DNA of 64,000 nt, taken from the NCBI RefSeq assembly GCF_954871325.1, contig NC_088779.1, forward strand, positions 4,404,846 through 4,468,845, given 5' to 3'. This DNA is from Gordionus sp. m RMFG-2023 (taxonomy: Eukaryota; Nematomorpha; Gordioida; Chordodea; Parachordodidae). A program made the position numbers and the translations under genes. A model generated the notes under the pieces. That model was not told where the DNA came from and ran no database searches. It was given only the letters and a program-made list of their open reading frames with translations. Below are positions 9,973 to 22,109 of this stretch, piece after piece. Each line of letters opens with the position of its first letter. Position 1 is the first letter of the stretch.

Positions 9973-11725
9973 CAGGCGCGCATGCAGGAATTTGGTCTGG
10001 AGGGGGGGGATAATAAAATTTTTTAAGAAATATTATTGTTTTTTTTAAATATCAAGCATAAATTTATTAGGACTAATAACTATTCCTAATACACAATTTT
10101 AAATTAATGTGAATTATAAAAAAATTATATGTAAAGAATCACTTAATTGACCCAAAATAGAAATTTGAATTTTTTGAGCCTTTACACAAAATGTTTCTTT
10201 GGAATAATTGTATTTTGTATGTTATATATTTACAATGTAAAATCCAATCTTCGTTGGGATTGAGCTAATTTTTCAATTATCTCATCCTCGCTTGTCGTCA
10301 AATGCCTAAGAATATTCAAAAGATACAAACCTTTCAATCTACTTTAGATGTTGTCTTGGTATGTTTTTCAGAGGCCTGCAAACCCGGCCTCTGGGCCAGA
10401 CAGTATTTTTATTTTTTAAAATATACCCGGGCCGGGCCTGAATTTTTGAAAAAAAACACCCAAGCCGGGCCTGAATTATTTTAAAAAAAACACCCAGGCC
10501 GGGCTGTATTTTTTAAAATAGCCTCTATTTGAAATCGTTTTTATTAGCTATAAAAATCAAAAATAAATATAATTTATTTTAAAAAATTCCGGGCCGGGCT
10601 TGAAATTTTTTAAAAAAAAGCCGAAGAGTTTATAAACCCCTTTAATACATTGGGAATTTAATCTAAAATGTGTTTGAAATAATGCAGAGCATCCATAGCA
10701 TTTTTTGGGACTTTATCAACCATAGTTAATCTTATAAACATAGTTATTCAGCTAGTAAGGCATCATAAGATACTTTAACATCTTCATAATAAAAATCTAA
10801 CAAATATTTATTTTTTTTCTATCACCATCTGAAAAAGGTTGGGAAGGTATTTGGGAAGTAATATTTGCAGATTAATAAGTGCTGCATGATGAATTAAAAA
10901 TTTATTTATTTGGGTTATAAATGTATCCGTATCTAAGATATACTCTTCTACTGATCCTATATTAATGTTTTAACTATGAGCTTGCCTTGCTACAAGTCGA
11001 GGGAGACAAATATTAAATACGTATAGCTCTGCTTTTGACTCAACAGTAAAATATAAAATATGAAATTCTTCATCAACATTAGTCCTAATTTCCTTGAGTT
11101 CTGATAAAATGCTCTCCGCTATTCTCATCTTCTTAATCAAGTCAATGTTATGTTTCTGAAAAGTAATACTTAAAATAGTTTTATAATTAAATAATACATT
11201 CTAATGAGAAATAAAATTTGGAATAAGCATTGAATCCAATAATTTTCTTGCTTCTGAAAATATTTCTTTCAGGCCATTGTGATATAGTAATAGCAAATAA
11301 TTGGCTCTTCTAACTCCTTAAAAGCTGTTACTGCTTGATGGCAGAGACTCTATCTCGTTGGAAAAAGTTGCAATTTCTTTTTCCCTGTTGGACCAGAAGT
11401 TTCAGAAATAATTATTATTTGACTAGAAATTTGAAAATGGTAGATAAATATTACGCCACTAAAAATTTGAAAATAATAAATAAATATTACGCCGGAAAAC
11501 TTGAATCGAAATTAATTTATAAAATAACTTATGAATGTGATAATAAATGTAATTAAATATATATTTAATATGAGATACGAATAGATATTAACAAATATAA
11601 ATTTTGAAAAATATATCTGGCATCTGCATTTTTTGGCTTTGGGGGGATGGGGGTGGAAGGGGGAAGGGGGGGGGGGGGGGGGGGGGGTTGTCCCCCTGCC
11701 CCCCCCCCCGCTGCGTACGTCAATG
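9973..11725 (-). mobile_element. hAT-H transposon relic
   Basis: The left end CAGGCGCGCATGCAGGAATT is inverted at the right as CTGCGTACGTCAATG, with G/C runs just inside both ends. On the minus strand, about 10830-11110 encodes hAT transposase remnants: FISELREIRTNVDEEFHILY, then LPRLVARQ, NINIGSVEEY and a TFITQINKFL segment, the family's PRxxxRQ...N...EY...F block. The C-terminal segment lies at 10215-10330. A GC-B element interrupts it at 10369. The frame is broken in several places. I saw no clean target duplication. Confidence 0.65.
10369..10625. mobile_element. GC-B element inside hAT-H
   Basis: Begins CAGAGGCCTGCAAACCCGG and holds four GGGCCGGGC-type motifs spaced about 35-110 bp. Its second half (GCTATAAAAATCAAAAATAA) matches the copy beside Abd-B at 62.1 kb. 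The right terminus is not clear. Confidence 0.6.
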
Positions 11726-12636
11726 CCTTATTTGTGTCCTAAGTTTTAAGTAAAATATATGACCTTACAGTTGAGCTTGCCTATGTCACAAAAGAAAATT
11801 TTTTTTAATGGAATATTTTTCCTTTGCTTTGAATTAATAAATCTATAATATAATTTAAAGATCGCTCTAATTAAATTTTATAATAAAAATTTGTTACATA
11901 GATGGCGTTAATCTAATTTTTTTCAATTATTTGAAATGATGATTATAGTAAAAGTTTAAAATTATTTTCTTATCATATCCGATAATATTAATCTTATGGT
12001 TATAGATAATTTTATTTTGGAATCAATAAGATATATCATTTTTTATAAAGCAACTATTATTCATTACCAACCAATTACAAATGTATAAATAATATGACCG
12101 CGTATCGCTGTAAATGTCTTTTCGTGAGACTACAAAAGGTGCAAAAATACCATGACACACGTTTGCATAATTATTGCTTCAACAATTATTTTTTATTTTA
12201 TTTATTTTTTTTTAAATAAAATTTTTTTTAATTCACAAAATGTAAATTGTATATAATTAGTATATTAAATTATATTTTTGGAGGGAGGAGGTCAAAAAAG
12301 GGAGCAGTGAATGGCGATACATTTAGATCTGCATACTGTAAGTCACACTCACAAGTGATGCCGCATTTTTTACCGAGGGATTTGAAGAAATTTAGGGCAT
12401 GATTGCCGAAAAAATCGGTTGTGTCGGATAAATCGGTATGAGATTGCAATTGGTTAGGGAAATGTATTTGTTAATTTTAGAGTTTTCCTCGCATGAATGA
12501 GTTGTTACTAATAATTTTTTTACTATGTTCCAATAATCATAAACTATAATAAAATAAAGTTCTTTCCTGGAAGTGAGACTTACAAGTTCTCAAAAAAAAA
12601 CAAGAATAATATTTTAAAATTGTAATTCAAATTTTC

Positions 12637-13030
12637 CTAGGGTTCAGATGGAGAAGGCATTTTATTTTACTTATATTATTTTAAAAAAATTTAAAGTTCC
12701 GTTTGACACATGTTCAAGGGAGGCGATAGATTGGTAAAAAAACATAATGTGTTAATTTCGATTTTTTTCTAGACTATATCAATCGGATTAGAATTGACAT
12801 TTATTTTTGGAAATGAAGAGACGCATGGTAAAAATAATTCCTTGGGTTCAGAAACAATGTAAGTGCTCTTATTTTGGCGCCTATATTTAAAAAAAAATTA
12901 AAGTTCTGGTTGAAATATGTTTAGGAGAAACGATTGGTAAAAAAAACTTAATTTGCTAATATCTATGTCAACTGAATTAGAATAATTTTTTGGAAGAGAG
13001 GCATGCGAAGTCCCCCAAAAAATGTAATAA
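12637..13030. repeat. Two-unit tandem repeat, period about 203 bp
   Basis: Unit 1 starts CCTAGGGTTCAGA (12637) and unit 2 CCTTGGGTTCAGA (12840). Both share TTAAAGTTC, ATTGGTAAAAAAA and a GAATTAGAAT-like core in the same order. Degenerate; no coding seen. The rest of 11726-13560 shows no recognisable gene. Confidence 0.6.
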
Positions 13031-13569
13031 CACGACATTAGCAAGGAATTTTGTGAACTTAATTATTTTTAATTTCAAAAATATTTCATTCCATTAGACA
13101 TTTACAATCTAAACCCACCCTACCATTAATAATTTAGTCCCCTCACGCTAAATTTAAATGAGCAAAACGATACCTACTATCTCCGTTTTACACTCTACTT
13201 CCCTCCTACCCACTCCACTTTATTTTAAATTCAGTGACTTAAATGTTTCCCGAATATCGGTAGTGCCACTACCGAATTTTCCAGGTTAGCCGCCAATTAT
13301 TGGCGTCATATCATCAATCCTGGCACTCTCTATTTCATAGCAGGTGTACCTCCGTCAGTGATTAATTTCTCTACATATTATGAAAATATTTTGGCTCCTG
13401 ACAATGTGTGCTGATTTGGCCCCGTTTAAATTTAATATGAATATATATTTTTTTAATAAATTTTAGATTTAATGTAAAACGTATTTTTTAGTCAATTGAA
13501 TAGTTAAATTAGTAATGATTACCAATCGAGTAAGAATAGTAAATTTTATTATTAGTATTACGAATAATA

Positions 13570-13802
13570 CGTTGCGTATGATTTTATGCAAATTTGCAAC
13601 CATTCTGGCCTAATGCTAAATTACTTCTAGCCCGACCCCCAACTCAAGAAAGACAAAATGGGAGGGGATAAAGGGAAATTTCCCCCTCCCCATCGCAAAT
13701 GGCCTAATAAGTGTACTAAAAATTCTCCAAAAAATATGGGGAAAAAATTTACCTAGCAGTGCTTCCCTCCACCCTCTTAGAAAAATCCTGGGTAAGCCAG
13801 TG
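13570..13802. mobile_element. hAT-like repeat fragment (AATCCTGGGTAAGCC end)
   Basis: The right end reads CCCTCTTAGAAAAATCCTGG followed by GTAAGCCAGTG. The same end occurs at 24.85, 31.35 and 54.99 kb, each after a C-rich tract. The open frame across it is part of the repeat. Confidence 0.5.
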
Positions 13803-13894
13803 TGCCCCACACCCCATAAAATTTTACATACTATATATATAAATTAAATATTTTTTTTCTAAACCTTTTTGAGTATATATATATACGTTCTGCC

Positions 13895-14106
13895 TTTTTT
13901 TAAAAAAAATTTACATGTGCCGAATGGTTTTTATATTTTAGCCAGAAAAACATTGCCTAAGTCTCAAGATTTGGCTAAAAGACCTCCAAAACTTTGTAAC
14001 ATCTATAAACAAAATCTTAAGTCTTGATTATTATTTTCCTGGATAAGATATTTAGTTAGTCGTTTTAAAAAAAAAATCGGCTCAAATCGAGCCGTTTAAC
14101 AACATC
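13895..14106. mobile_element. FB-A copy within hAT-H
   Basis: The right arm is intact (AATCGGCTCAAATCGAGCCG then TTTAACAAC); the left arm is eroded. It lies directly beside the C-terminal coding segment of an hAT-H copy and probably inserted into that element. Confidence 0.75.
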
Positions 14107-14625
14107 TCTAAGAAATACTACCTCTAAAAATAGGTTGAATGGGTGTTAGCCCTTCTTAATATAGGCACTAAGCACTGATGAAATCATTGAAAAAATTAGC
14201 TCAATCCCAAATAAGATTGAATTTTACATGATAAATTCGTAATATGTTTATTAATAATATTTTTTCCCCATTTTTAATTATACCATATTTTTATACTTTG
14301 TAACTTGTAAGTTTATATATACATGAAATAATTTGCCCATATTAATCTATATTTCCTTCTTGAATATAATTTAAAACTACATACCAAATTTTTAAATGCT
14401 TTTAAAAAAAATTTTCGAGACTTTATAATGATATTCTATATGTCGATATATTAATCATGTATATTTAATTTATATTTGAGTTTGTGTAAATTGTCAATAT
14501 TTTAAAAGGTAGTCTTGATATATTTTGTGAAACTTAAATATTCATAAGTCACTCCTAGGTTATTTTTATTTAAAAATTCAACTAATACCCCCCCCCCTAC
14601 AGCAAATTCCTGTGTACGCCCCCGT
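14107..14625 (+). mobile_element. hAT-H 3' part
   Basis: Plus-strand version of the C-terminal segment (14115-14245), then a C run and the end AATTCCTGTGTACGCCCCCG, the inverse of the CAGGGGCGTACACAGGAATT type. The 5' part was not located; it may lie left of the FB-A copy. Confidence 0.6.
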
Positions 14626-14916
14626 GCCACAGGAAATTTTCAAGCCTCTTGTCAGCCTCTAATCGGAACAACTTTTTTATTTCACTCAAAAATATGAATC
14701 AAATCCAAACTACTGAGAATGGATCGAATCAGGATCGAGAAAGAAATTAAATTACTGAGGAAAAGGTGCGACTTTCAAGGAAAACGATATTATAAATAAA
14801 AAATCATTTTGGTGTATTTTTTTTATCTTCTTTAAAAATAAATATCTATAAAAAATATTCAAAAACAAAATAATGTAAAATTTTGCGGTGGTCCGTGAAA
14901 CCCCGAATATTAATTT

Positions 14917-15077
14917 CAGAAACCTGCAGGCCCAGCCCTAAAGTCCGGTCCGGGTACAAGGGCCGGGCTGTATTTTAATATTTTGAAACATACCCAGGGC
15001 GGGCCTAAAAAAAAGCCAAATAATTTAAAACGCCGTTATTTCCTATAAAAATTTAAAATGATTTCTGCAGGTCTCTG
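14917..15077. mobile_element. GC-B hAT MITE, 161 bp
   Basis: Ends CAGAAACCTGCAGG and CTGCAGGTCTCTG, inverted. Flanks ATTAATTT (14909-14916) and ATAAATTT (15078-15085) match at 7 of 8 bases. Internal CGGGCCGGGC-type motifs point at each other. Confidence 0.8.
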
Positions 15078-15339
15078 ATAAATTTAAAATAAATGTTCGC
15101 TCAAACCAAATTTGAGAAAATATCTCGAGATTTGGACTTTGTCTTTAGCTAATTAACCATTTCTTTCTTATTATCATACCATGGGTGACGCATATTTGAA
15201 TTAGGCAAATAATAATCTAATAAAACAATAGAAAAATTATAAATAATTATTGGCAAATTTAGAAATTATTTTTTTTTTTTAAAGAAACAAAAAAAATCAA
15301 ATCAAACGACGATTTGTTGTTATCAGGGACCGCAAAATA

Positions 15340-15730
15340 AAAGGTTAAAATTCCCATTAATATCTATTTAAAATATTTAAATTTTTAATCAAAAAATATA
15401 TATAATTTAATATTTATTTAGAATCTTTAATTTTTTTTTAACGATTAATTTGAATTAATTATAATTATTAATTTTCTTTTTTTTATAATAAAAGATATTT
15501 TATTTAAAACAAAATATTTGATTTAATAATTAAAATTTATCTATATTTTTTATATTTTATTTTATTTTTATTTTTAAAGCTTTTAAAAATTGTATAATTT
15601 TAAAAAAAATTTTATTTTTTGAATTTAAAATTAAATCTATAATTGAATATATAAAAAAAATTAAAAATTTTATTTATATTATTTTGATATTAATCGATAT
15701 AAAAAAAGTATTTTTTAAAAAAAATTGCGT
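15340..15730. repeat. Extreme AT low-complexity tract
   Basis: Nearly only A and T for almost 400 bases, with no repeated unit and no gene. Flanking sequence from 15078 to about 16300 likewise shows nothing recognisable. Confidence 0.6.
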
Positions 15731-16329
15731 ATATGCCCCATCCCATTAAAAGAGTATAATCCGAATATAACAATTTTTTATTTATTCTGATTGACTAAAT
15801 AGTTATTTGCCGCGGTCATGGTTGTTCCTAGGAACGTTGGACCAGTCCGCCGCATTGGCTCATGTTTTATTTAAGCATAATTTTTAGGAAGAACTACAAT
15901 GTGGAAGGGGTTGGCAAAATCTTATGGGCTGAGGATTATTCAAGGGAAGGAAAGAGATTTTCGTTTTAATTTCTACTTTAAAATAGTTCTGTTACAAAAA
16001 AAAAAATACCATAAAATTTTTCACAGAATTTGCGAAATGTGAAGAGACCGAGGCGCTAAACGAGACCACTTTATTTCATTAAAAAAATAATAAAGCTGAA
16101 AGAATGAAGTCACAACATAAATAAATATGAATATTTTATCTCGATTTGACTTTCGTAATTATGTATGAGTTTCTTCCCTAATTTCAGATAATATTTCTTA
16201 ACATTTTTTTCATTCAAAAAGTTTGATATCAAATTGCTAATAGGCAATATCTCTCATCGTGCTTATATGTCCTAAGAGACAAAATATAATAAGCAGAAAT
16301 TATATCTGAAGTTTCTTGTCCAAACAAGG

Positions 16330-19300
16330 AGCAACAAGATGAAGCCTTCATCATAAAAAGTATAACGACTTAGTTCGAAAAACCTATCATAAATGCTTAT
16401 TGAAATAATTCAATGGTCTGGAAAAGACATTTTTTAAGAAGCAGTTAGACAGGGGCGGACTGGCGACGCTACAGCCTCGTGGGCATTAGCAGCCTCATTT
16501 ATATAAGGGCTTCGCCCCCATACCCCTATTTTGCGGGCCTTCGGCCCGCTTTTGCCTGGACTTCGACCGGGTTCACTTAAATGGCTTCTTTGATTTACAT
16601 GATTTTTATTACTTCTTATTTTTTGAAAATAAGTTCAAACGTTTTACATTTTTAGTTAAAAAAAAAGAAAAGTATTAGAAGATAATCATATATTTTATTT
16701 TAAAAAAGTGCATATCTAAAATCATATTCATTACCTTTAAAAAATAATATTCATTGAAAATATATATTTTATATTGAATTTACAACGATATTGCACTATA
16801 AAATCAAATCATGACATGTTAAATATAAAAAAAAATGCATACTCAATATATTAAATCAATTAATTATAAATATAAAATTATTGCAGTTATACAATATTAC
16901 AGAGAATAAAATTGCTGCACTTTTATAAAATCAGGCACTGATCATATTGTAAATAATATTTATAAGATTCTAATAAAAGAATTAAGAAAATATGTAATTT
17001 TTACGTTAATAAATCTCTCATAAACTTTGAACCTTTGCGCAAATATACAGGAATTCAATCTACGCTATTAGTTCTCGTTCAACTGACATCATTAAAAACG
17101 CTTCTAATTTTTCTTGGTCAATATTAGCTCTCAGCTTATTTTTATAATTTTTAATTTACTAAATTTTTTCTCACTATTAACCTGCGCAAATGACAAGGTT
17201 AAAATGCATTCATATGCCAAAAATAAATTAGTGTCACTTGTATGTGTATGCATACTGTATCTTTTATAATTTCATACACGCATATTAAACACTCGTTACA
17301 TTTATTATCATATTGTAATATTCCATCTTCTTCATTTGACTCCTCACTTGTACATGCGATATCATCGTCCGTTTCATTTAATTCTGCTACCAAATCTTTG
17401 AATACACTGGCAAATGAACATAAATCGTTATGAAATTTAACACTCAATATATATGCTAATTGTGCCAGTTTTTTCAAGGCCTTTTCAGAAATACCTTTAT
17501 ATTTATTTCATCAAAATGTCTTGGATGCAAATATTGCAAATTCAAGATAAGCTCTCAATTCGCAGAGAGTAGTTCCGACAAGCTTTTTATAATTTGATCA
17601 ATTATAGGACGAAATAGTCGAACCTATTAAGGACAATTGATTCTTGAGGACGTCTTGGCATTTATCACTATATATTCTCTTCCTCGTTCTATTCGATCTT
17701 TTACAGAGCATTTTGTACTCAGATACTCTCTGGGAACTATAAATATGAAAATGTTTCATTTAAATTAGCAGCCATTTTATTGCTTTATTTTGAATCGATG
17801 TAATAATCGATGATACAGAAGATTTTGCATCTTCTTTCATTTTCCATGCTGACAAAGTACCTAATTTATGACAGTGGCCCCATTATTTTAAAAATTTCCA
17901 AATATATTTTAGCTGTACTTAGAGTCTTCAATTTATATAAATTATAAAGTTTTTGCCTTAAATTATTTATTATCTATTATAAATTGAAGTGTCTTTATCG
18001 TTATTGGGAGCAAGCTCTCTTTACCATATATCCATCTAAGGGCTTTTTCACGTGCCCACTACCTTATCTCACCTATTTTTTGCAGCCTTCTCAACTTATT
18101 TTGGCCAGATGAATTATTCTATTTAACCCAAGCATCTATCCTTTTATCTAATTCACCGACCTGGATTTTATTCGATTTCAATGAATTAAGAACAAGAAAT
18201 GTTGGCTATATTATTTCTACAATAAATCAATGTATAAAAAATAATATAATAAATTTATCAAAACTTAGACTCTACTCAAACGGAAGCGTTTTCACTTTAT
18301 TTGAAAATAAAAACAAAGAAAAGATCGTGGTATAGCGTCAAGCGACGTTATTGATATATTATGCATTAAAATATAGTAAACGACATGACAATTCTCAAGG
18401 AATGTGATATTCAAATCATAGAGATATCAATAAAAATAAATAAATGATAAGAGAAAATAATGTGATCAATAATAATAATCTTTTTCTAATCGGCCTCTAT
18501 TTTGATTTTCCTCTGATGGGCCTCAAAAATCGACATTTTTTCGCGGCCTCGTGGACAAAATGCCCACCGGGTCTTATGGCCAGTCCGCCCCTTCAGATAG
18601 AACATTGGACACAATTCTACAACCAAAATTTTTTTTAACACGACTATTTTGATTTCTATTTGATTCAATCTATGGGAATAGCTGAAAACATCATATTGGT
18701 GCTTAAGGAAATTAGGCCAAATGTAAATGACGAATTTCATAAATAATATGTCGTTGTTGTGTCAAAAGCATATCTTAATGAATTTAATATTTGTCTACCC
18801 CGACTCGCAACAAGGCTAGCCTCTTGTTCCAATATTAATATAGTCTCTTGAAGAATACTAAAAATAAAATCCCTTTCTTGGATACTTTTATAATCCAAAT
18901 GAATAAGATTCTTGATTCTTCAGGCTGCACTTACAAATCAGCCAAATATTAATACAGCAGAATCCTTCCTAATCTATTTCGAATCTTGATAGAGAAAAAA
19001 TTAAGTATTTGGCAATTTTTATTATGAGGATGTTAGAGTATCCCATGATGCATTATTAGATGAATGCAAACTATGTTATAAATGGTTAACTACAGTTGAT
19101 AATGTTCCAGAAAATGTTATAGATGCTTTGAATTTCAAACACATTTTAGACTTTCCTAATATATAAAAACTATTATATATAATGGCAACTCTACCCATTA
19201 GTATCTCTGTAAATAAAATAACCTTTTCTCTTCCTGAAGAATAAAAACTTACATGAGAAGTTGAAGTACAACCTCTGAAAATAGATTGAATTCTTAATAT

Positions 19301-19647
19301 ATGCAGATAAAATTATTGAAAATTTAGCTCAATCTCAAAGAAGATTGAATTTTACATTATAAATATGTAGTATGCTATTATATTTTTTTTCCATGATATA
19401 TATATATATATATACATGCAATAATTCTTAAGAATATTTTTATGCATTTTTTTTTTAAAAAATTAATTTAAATTTATTTATCATATTTTAAATGCTTCTT
19501 AAAAACATTTATTACAAAAAATTTCCTTTTCGAAACATTTATTTTATTGATAATAAATTTCTGAAACTCAAAATATTCTTGAATAAATCCTAGAAACTTT
19601 TTTTTCTAACTCCCCCCCCCCATACCAAGTTCCTGCCTACGAACCTG
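16330..19647 (+). mobile_element. hAT-H transposon relic split by hAT-K
   Basis: Plus-strand hAT transposase fragments continue across the inserted hAT-K. Just before it the frame reads NGLEKTFFKKQLD; after it come GIAENIILVLKEIRPNVNDE, LPRLATR with SNINI, EDVRVSHDALLDECKLCYKW, and MATLPISIS (the family's LATLPIST motif), then the shared C-terminal segment at 19290-19365. The right end is CAAGTTCCTGCCTACGAACC plus TG, ending at 19647 after a C run. The left end was not found. Many frame breaks. Confidence 0.65.
16450..18593 (-). mobile_element. hAT-K transposon nested in hAT-H
   Basis: Inverted ends CAGGGGCGGACTGGC and GCCAGTCCGCCCCTT; flanks CAGTTAGA and CAGATAGA match at 7 of 8 bases. Length 2144 bp. 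On the minus strand there are decayed coding pieces: VGELDKRIDAWVK (about 18130-18170), WAREKALRWIYGKESLLP (about 18010-18065) and a 92-codon open stretch (17199-17477) with an acidic TDDDIACTSEESNEEDG segment. They resemble ZMYM-type hAT transposases, but no complete domain survives. Confidence 0.75.
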
Positions 19648-19722
19648 GTAAACTATAATAATTAAGCTTATAAAAAGTAGATTTTTTAAAATTTAAATAA
19701 AATGAATTATATACAGATTTTC

Positions 19723-21394
19723 CAGGGACCTAAAACCTTTATTTAACGGTTCAGTTTGGTTACGGTTCGGTTATGATTCTTAATAAAAAATTTATAAAGT
19801 TTCGGTTCTATTAGGTTTGGTTCAGCTAATTGTTAAGGTTTATAAGGGTTCATTTAGGTTTGAAAATTTTTTTTAAAAATTATTTTTATTAAAGTAGCAC
19901 CATCCTATAATGATTTTAATTATAAAAATTATTTAATCAAATTTTTGCCGTCACTTAAGTTAATAATATTTTTTATTTATAAAATAAGATGAAATTAATT
20001 TATTTTTATTATAAGTATCTACGGATAATACAGTATAAAAAATATAAGAATTAATAATTCATTTTTAAATATATTTCTCGAACGTATAATTATAATATAT
20101 TTTCTTAAGTGAATTTAGTTAGTTGTGACTTAACACAAATTTTAGCTCCGAAAAGGCCCTTTCAACAGAAACTTGTGTTGTTGGGAAACCGCAAATACTA
20201 TAAGAGCAAGTTTGTATATTTCTGGATATTCAAACTTTTTTTAATTCCCACAATATATATAAAAACGGATGATTTTTTAAAGATTAATTAAATAAATGCA
20301 AACTAAAATCAAAAATTTGGTTATTTAAATATTTTGCATACTAAATTATAAAAAATAGTAGTTTGGCTCTAATACTGCAAGAAATAAAATACAAAAAAAA
20401 ATGTAAGGTCAAAGCAGAACAAATATTGTAAAATTATGATATTGATAAACTAATTAGAATTCGTCATCAATTCGTAAAGCCACATCATATGGATATTATT
20501 GGTTTAAGACTTTACAATCCCTCACGCCTAAAAAACAATACAAAAAACAGATTTGAACAATTTGCAAACTTGCATTTCAAGATAACACTAAATATATTAT
20601 TCATAATAAAAGGCTATAACCAGTGTTGTTTAAAAGGCTCGATTTAAGCCGATTTTTATAAACGGCAAGTTCAATATTTTAATCAAAAAAATATTGTCTA
20701 GGCCACAAGATTCCGACTATAGATGTCCAAGCCATTGTGTCACCTATGAGCAAAATTTTTAGGCTTGCCTAATACTTTTCTGGATTATATATTGAGATAG
20801 CCTATTTTAAAAATCAGCTCAAATCGAGCAGTTTAACTACACTAACTATAACTACTAATGCTTTAAAATATACTCAAATGCCAAAATTCTGTAAATAATA
20901 TCTAAAAAAATTAAAACCTTTAAATTTGTCCATTTTGAATAATGACCCTTCTATCAAACTACTCGTGGGTAGGTGATGATATTTACATTAAATTAATTAA
21001 GTAAATGCAACTAAAATCAAAAATCTACAAATTAGTTATTTAGATATTTTGCATATACTAAAATAGTGAAAATAGGAATGCGCTAATACTATATGAAGCA
21101 GTTAAAGATTGTGGATGGATTTAAGTCATAAAATTACTATATACTCTTTATGGATATTAAACAAATATACTGATCATTTAATAATTATAAATAACGACGC
21201 AGATATGGTAAAATTAAACCACAAGGAAAAGAATGTAAAAACGTAAATTTATATAGCTGAAACCGGTTCAAATCGGTTTTTTAATAAAGGTTCTTTAAAC
21301 TCCTTCGAAAAATTATATCGGTTCGTGTAGGGTTACAGTTCAGATATTTATAAAGGTTTATAATGGTTTAACGGTTCATTATGGTTCATTCCTG
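19723..21394 (-). mobile_element. hAT-J transposon relic
   Basis: Left end CAGGGACCTAAAACC and right end ATGGTTCATTCCTG are weakly inverted. Each is followed inwards by GGTTCGGTTACGG-type subterminal repeats. On the minus strand 20127-20190 encodes FPTTQVSVERAFSELKFVLS, the signature of the hAT C-terminal dimerisation domain, followed by a stop. Two segments (about 20288-20360 and 20995-21078) are direct near-copies of each other on either side of an FB-A insertion. Confidence 0.6.
20621..20844. mobile_element. FB-A copy nested in hAT-J
   Basis: Ends CAGTGTTGTTTAAAAGGCTC and GTTTAACTACACTA. Flanks GCTATAAC and ACTATAAC match at 7 of 8 bases. Inner arms contain TAGATGTCCAAGCCATTGTG. Confidence 0.85.
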
Positions 21395-21480
21395 ATCCAT
21401 GAAATTTTATTATATATAAATATTACTAAATTGATATTGATCTAAGTGCTGGCATGTGGCTGAGGATAAAATTATCGTGA

Positions 21481-21588
21481 GGGGGGGGGGGGGGTATTCC
21501 AAGCAGCTGCTTCTTAAAATTTGAATGGGGGGTACAAAATTTTAGTTTTTATTTTATCTTTTGTTTTACAACACCCCCCCCCCCCCCC
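21481..21588. repeat. G14 / C15 inverted homopolymers, 79 bp apart
   Basis: A run of 14 G at 21481-21494 and a run of 15 C at 21574-21588 face each other, able to form a small foldback. This may be an internally deleted hAT-H-like element. Confidence 0.5.
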
Positions 21589-22109
21589 ATAACCAAAAGA
21601 TTTCTTGTGTCATATAAAATTATTTTTCCAATTTAAAAATATGCCCAAAAAATTTCACAAATGCTTAATTAATAATCGCACACGGCATAATTATAAGAGA
21701 TGATAAATGGATAGACCATAATAGAAAAAACATGGGAAGGCAAAAATTTTAGCGATATATAAAGAAATTGGTTTGAAATAGTAGCTTTTAAAGACATTAT
21801 TAAACTAATTGCAGATTCGAAACCTGTTCTCTATATATTCAAAAAAATGAAGAAAAGAGAAGGGAGAGAAAACTAAAGGGATTATAATCCTAATTATATG
21901 CTAAATAATATATATATTCTCATTGAAACCATGAAAAATATGGTTATATAAAAAAAAATTTAAAAAAAGAGATTAAATTTAACAGGTGTTTTTCAATTAT
22001 AGTTAATGGTACATGAAGTTTTGAAATCAAAAGCAATAGTTTTGTTAATTAGATATATTGGAAAATAAAATATAATATGAAAACTTAGTTACAAGAATCT
22101 ATCTCCGCA

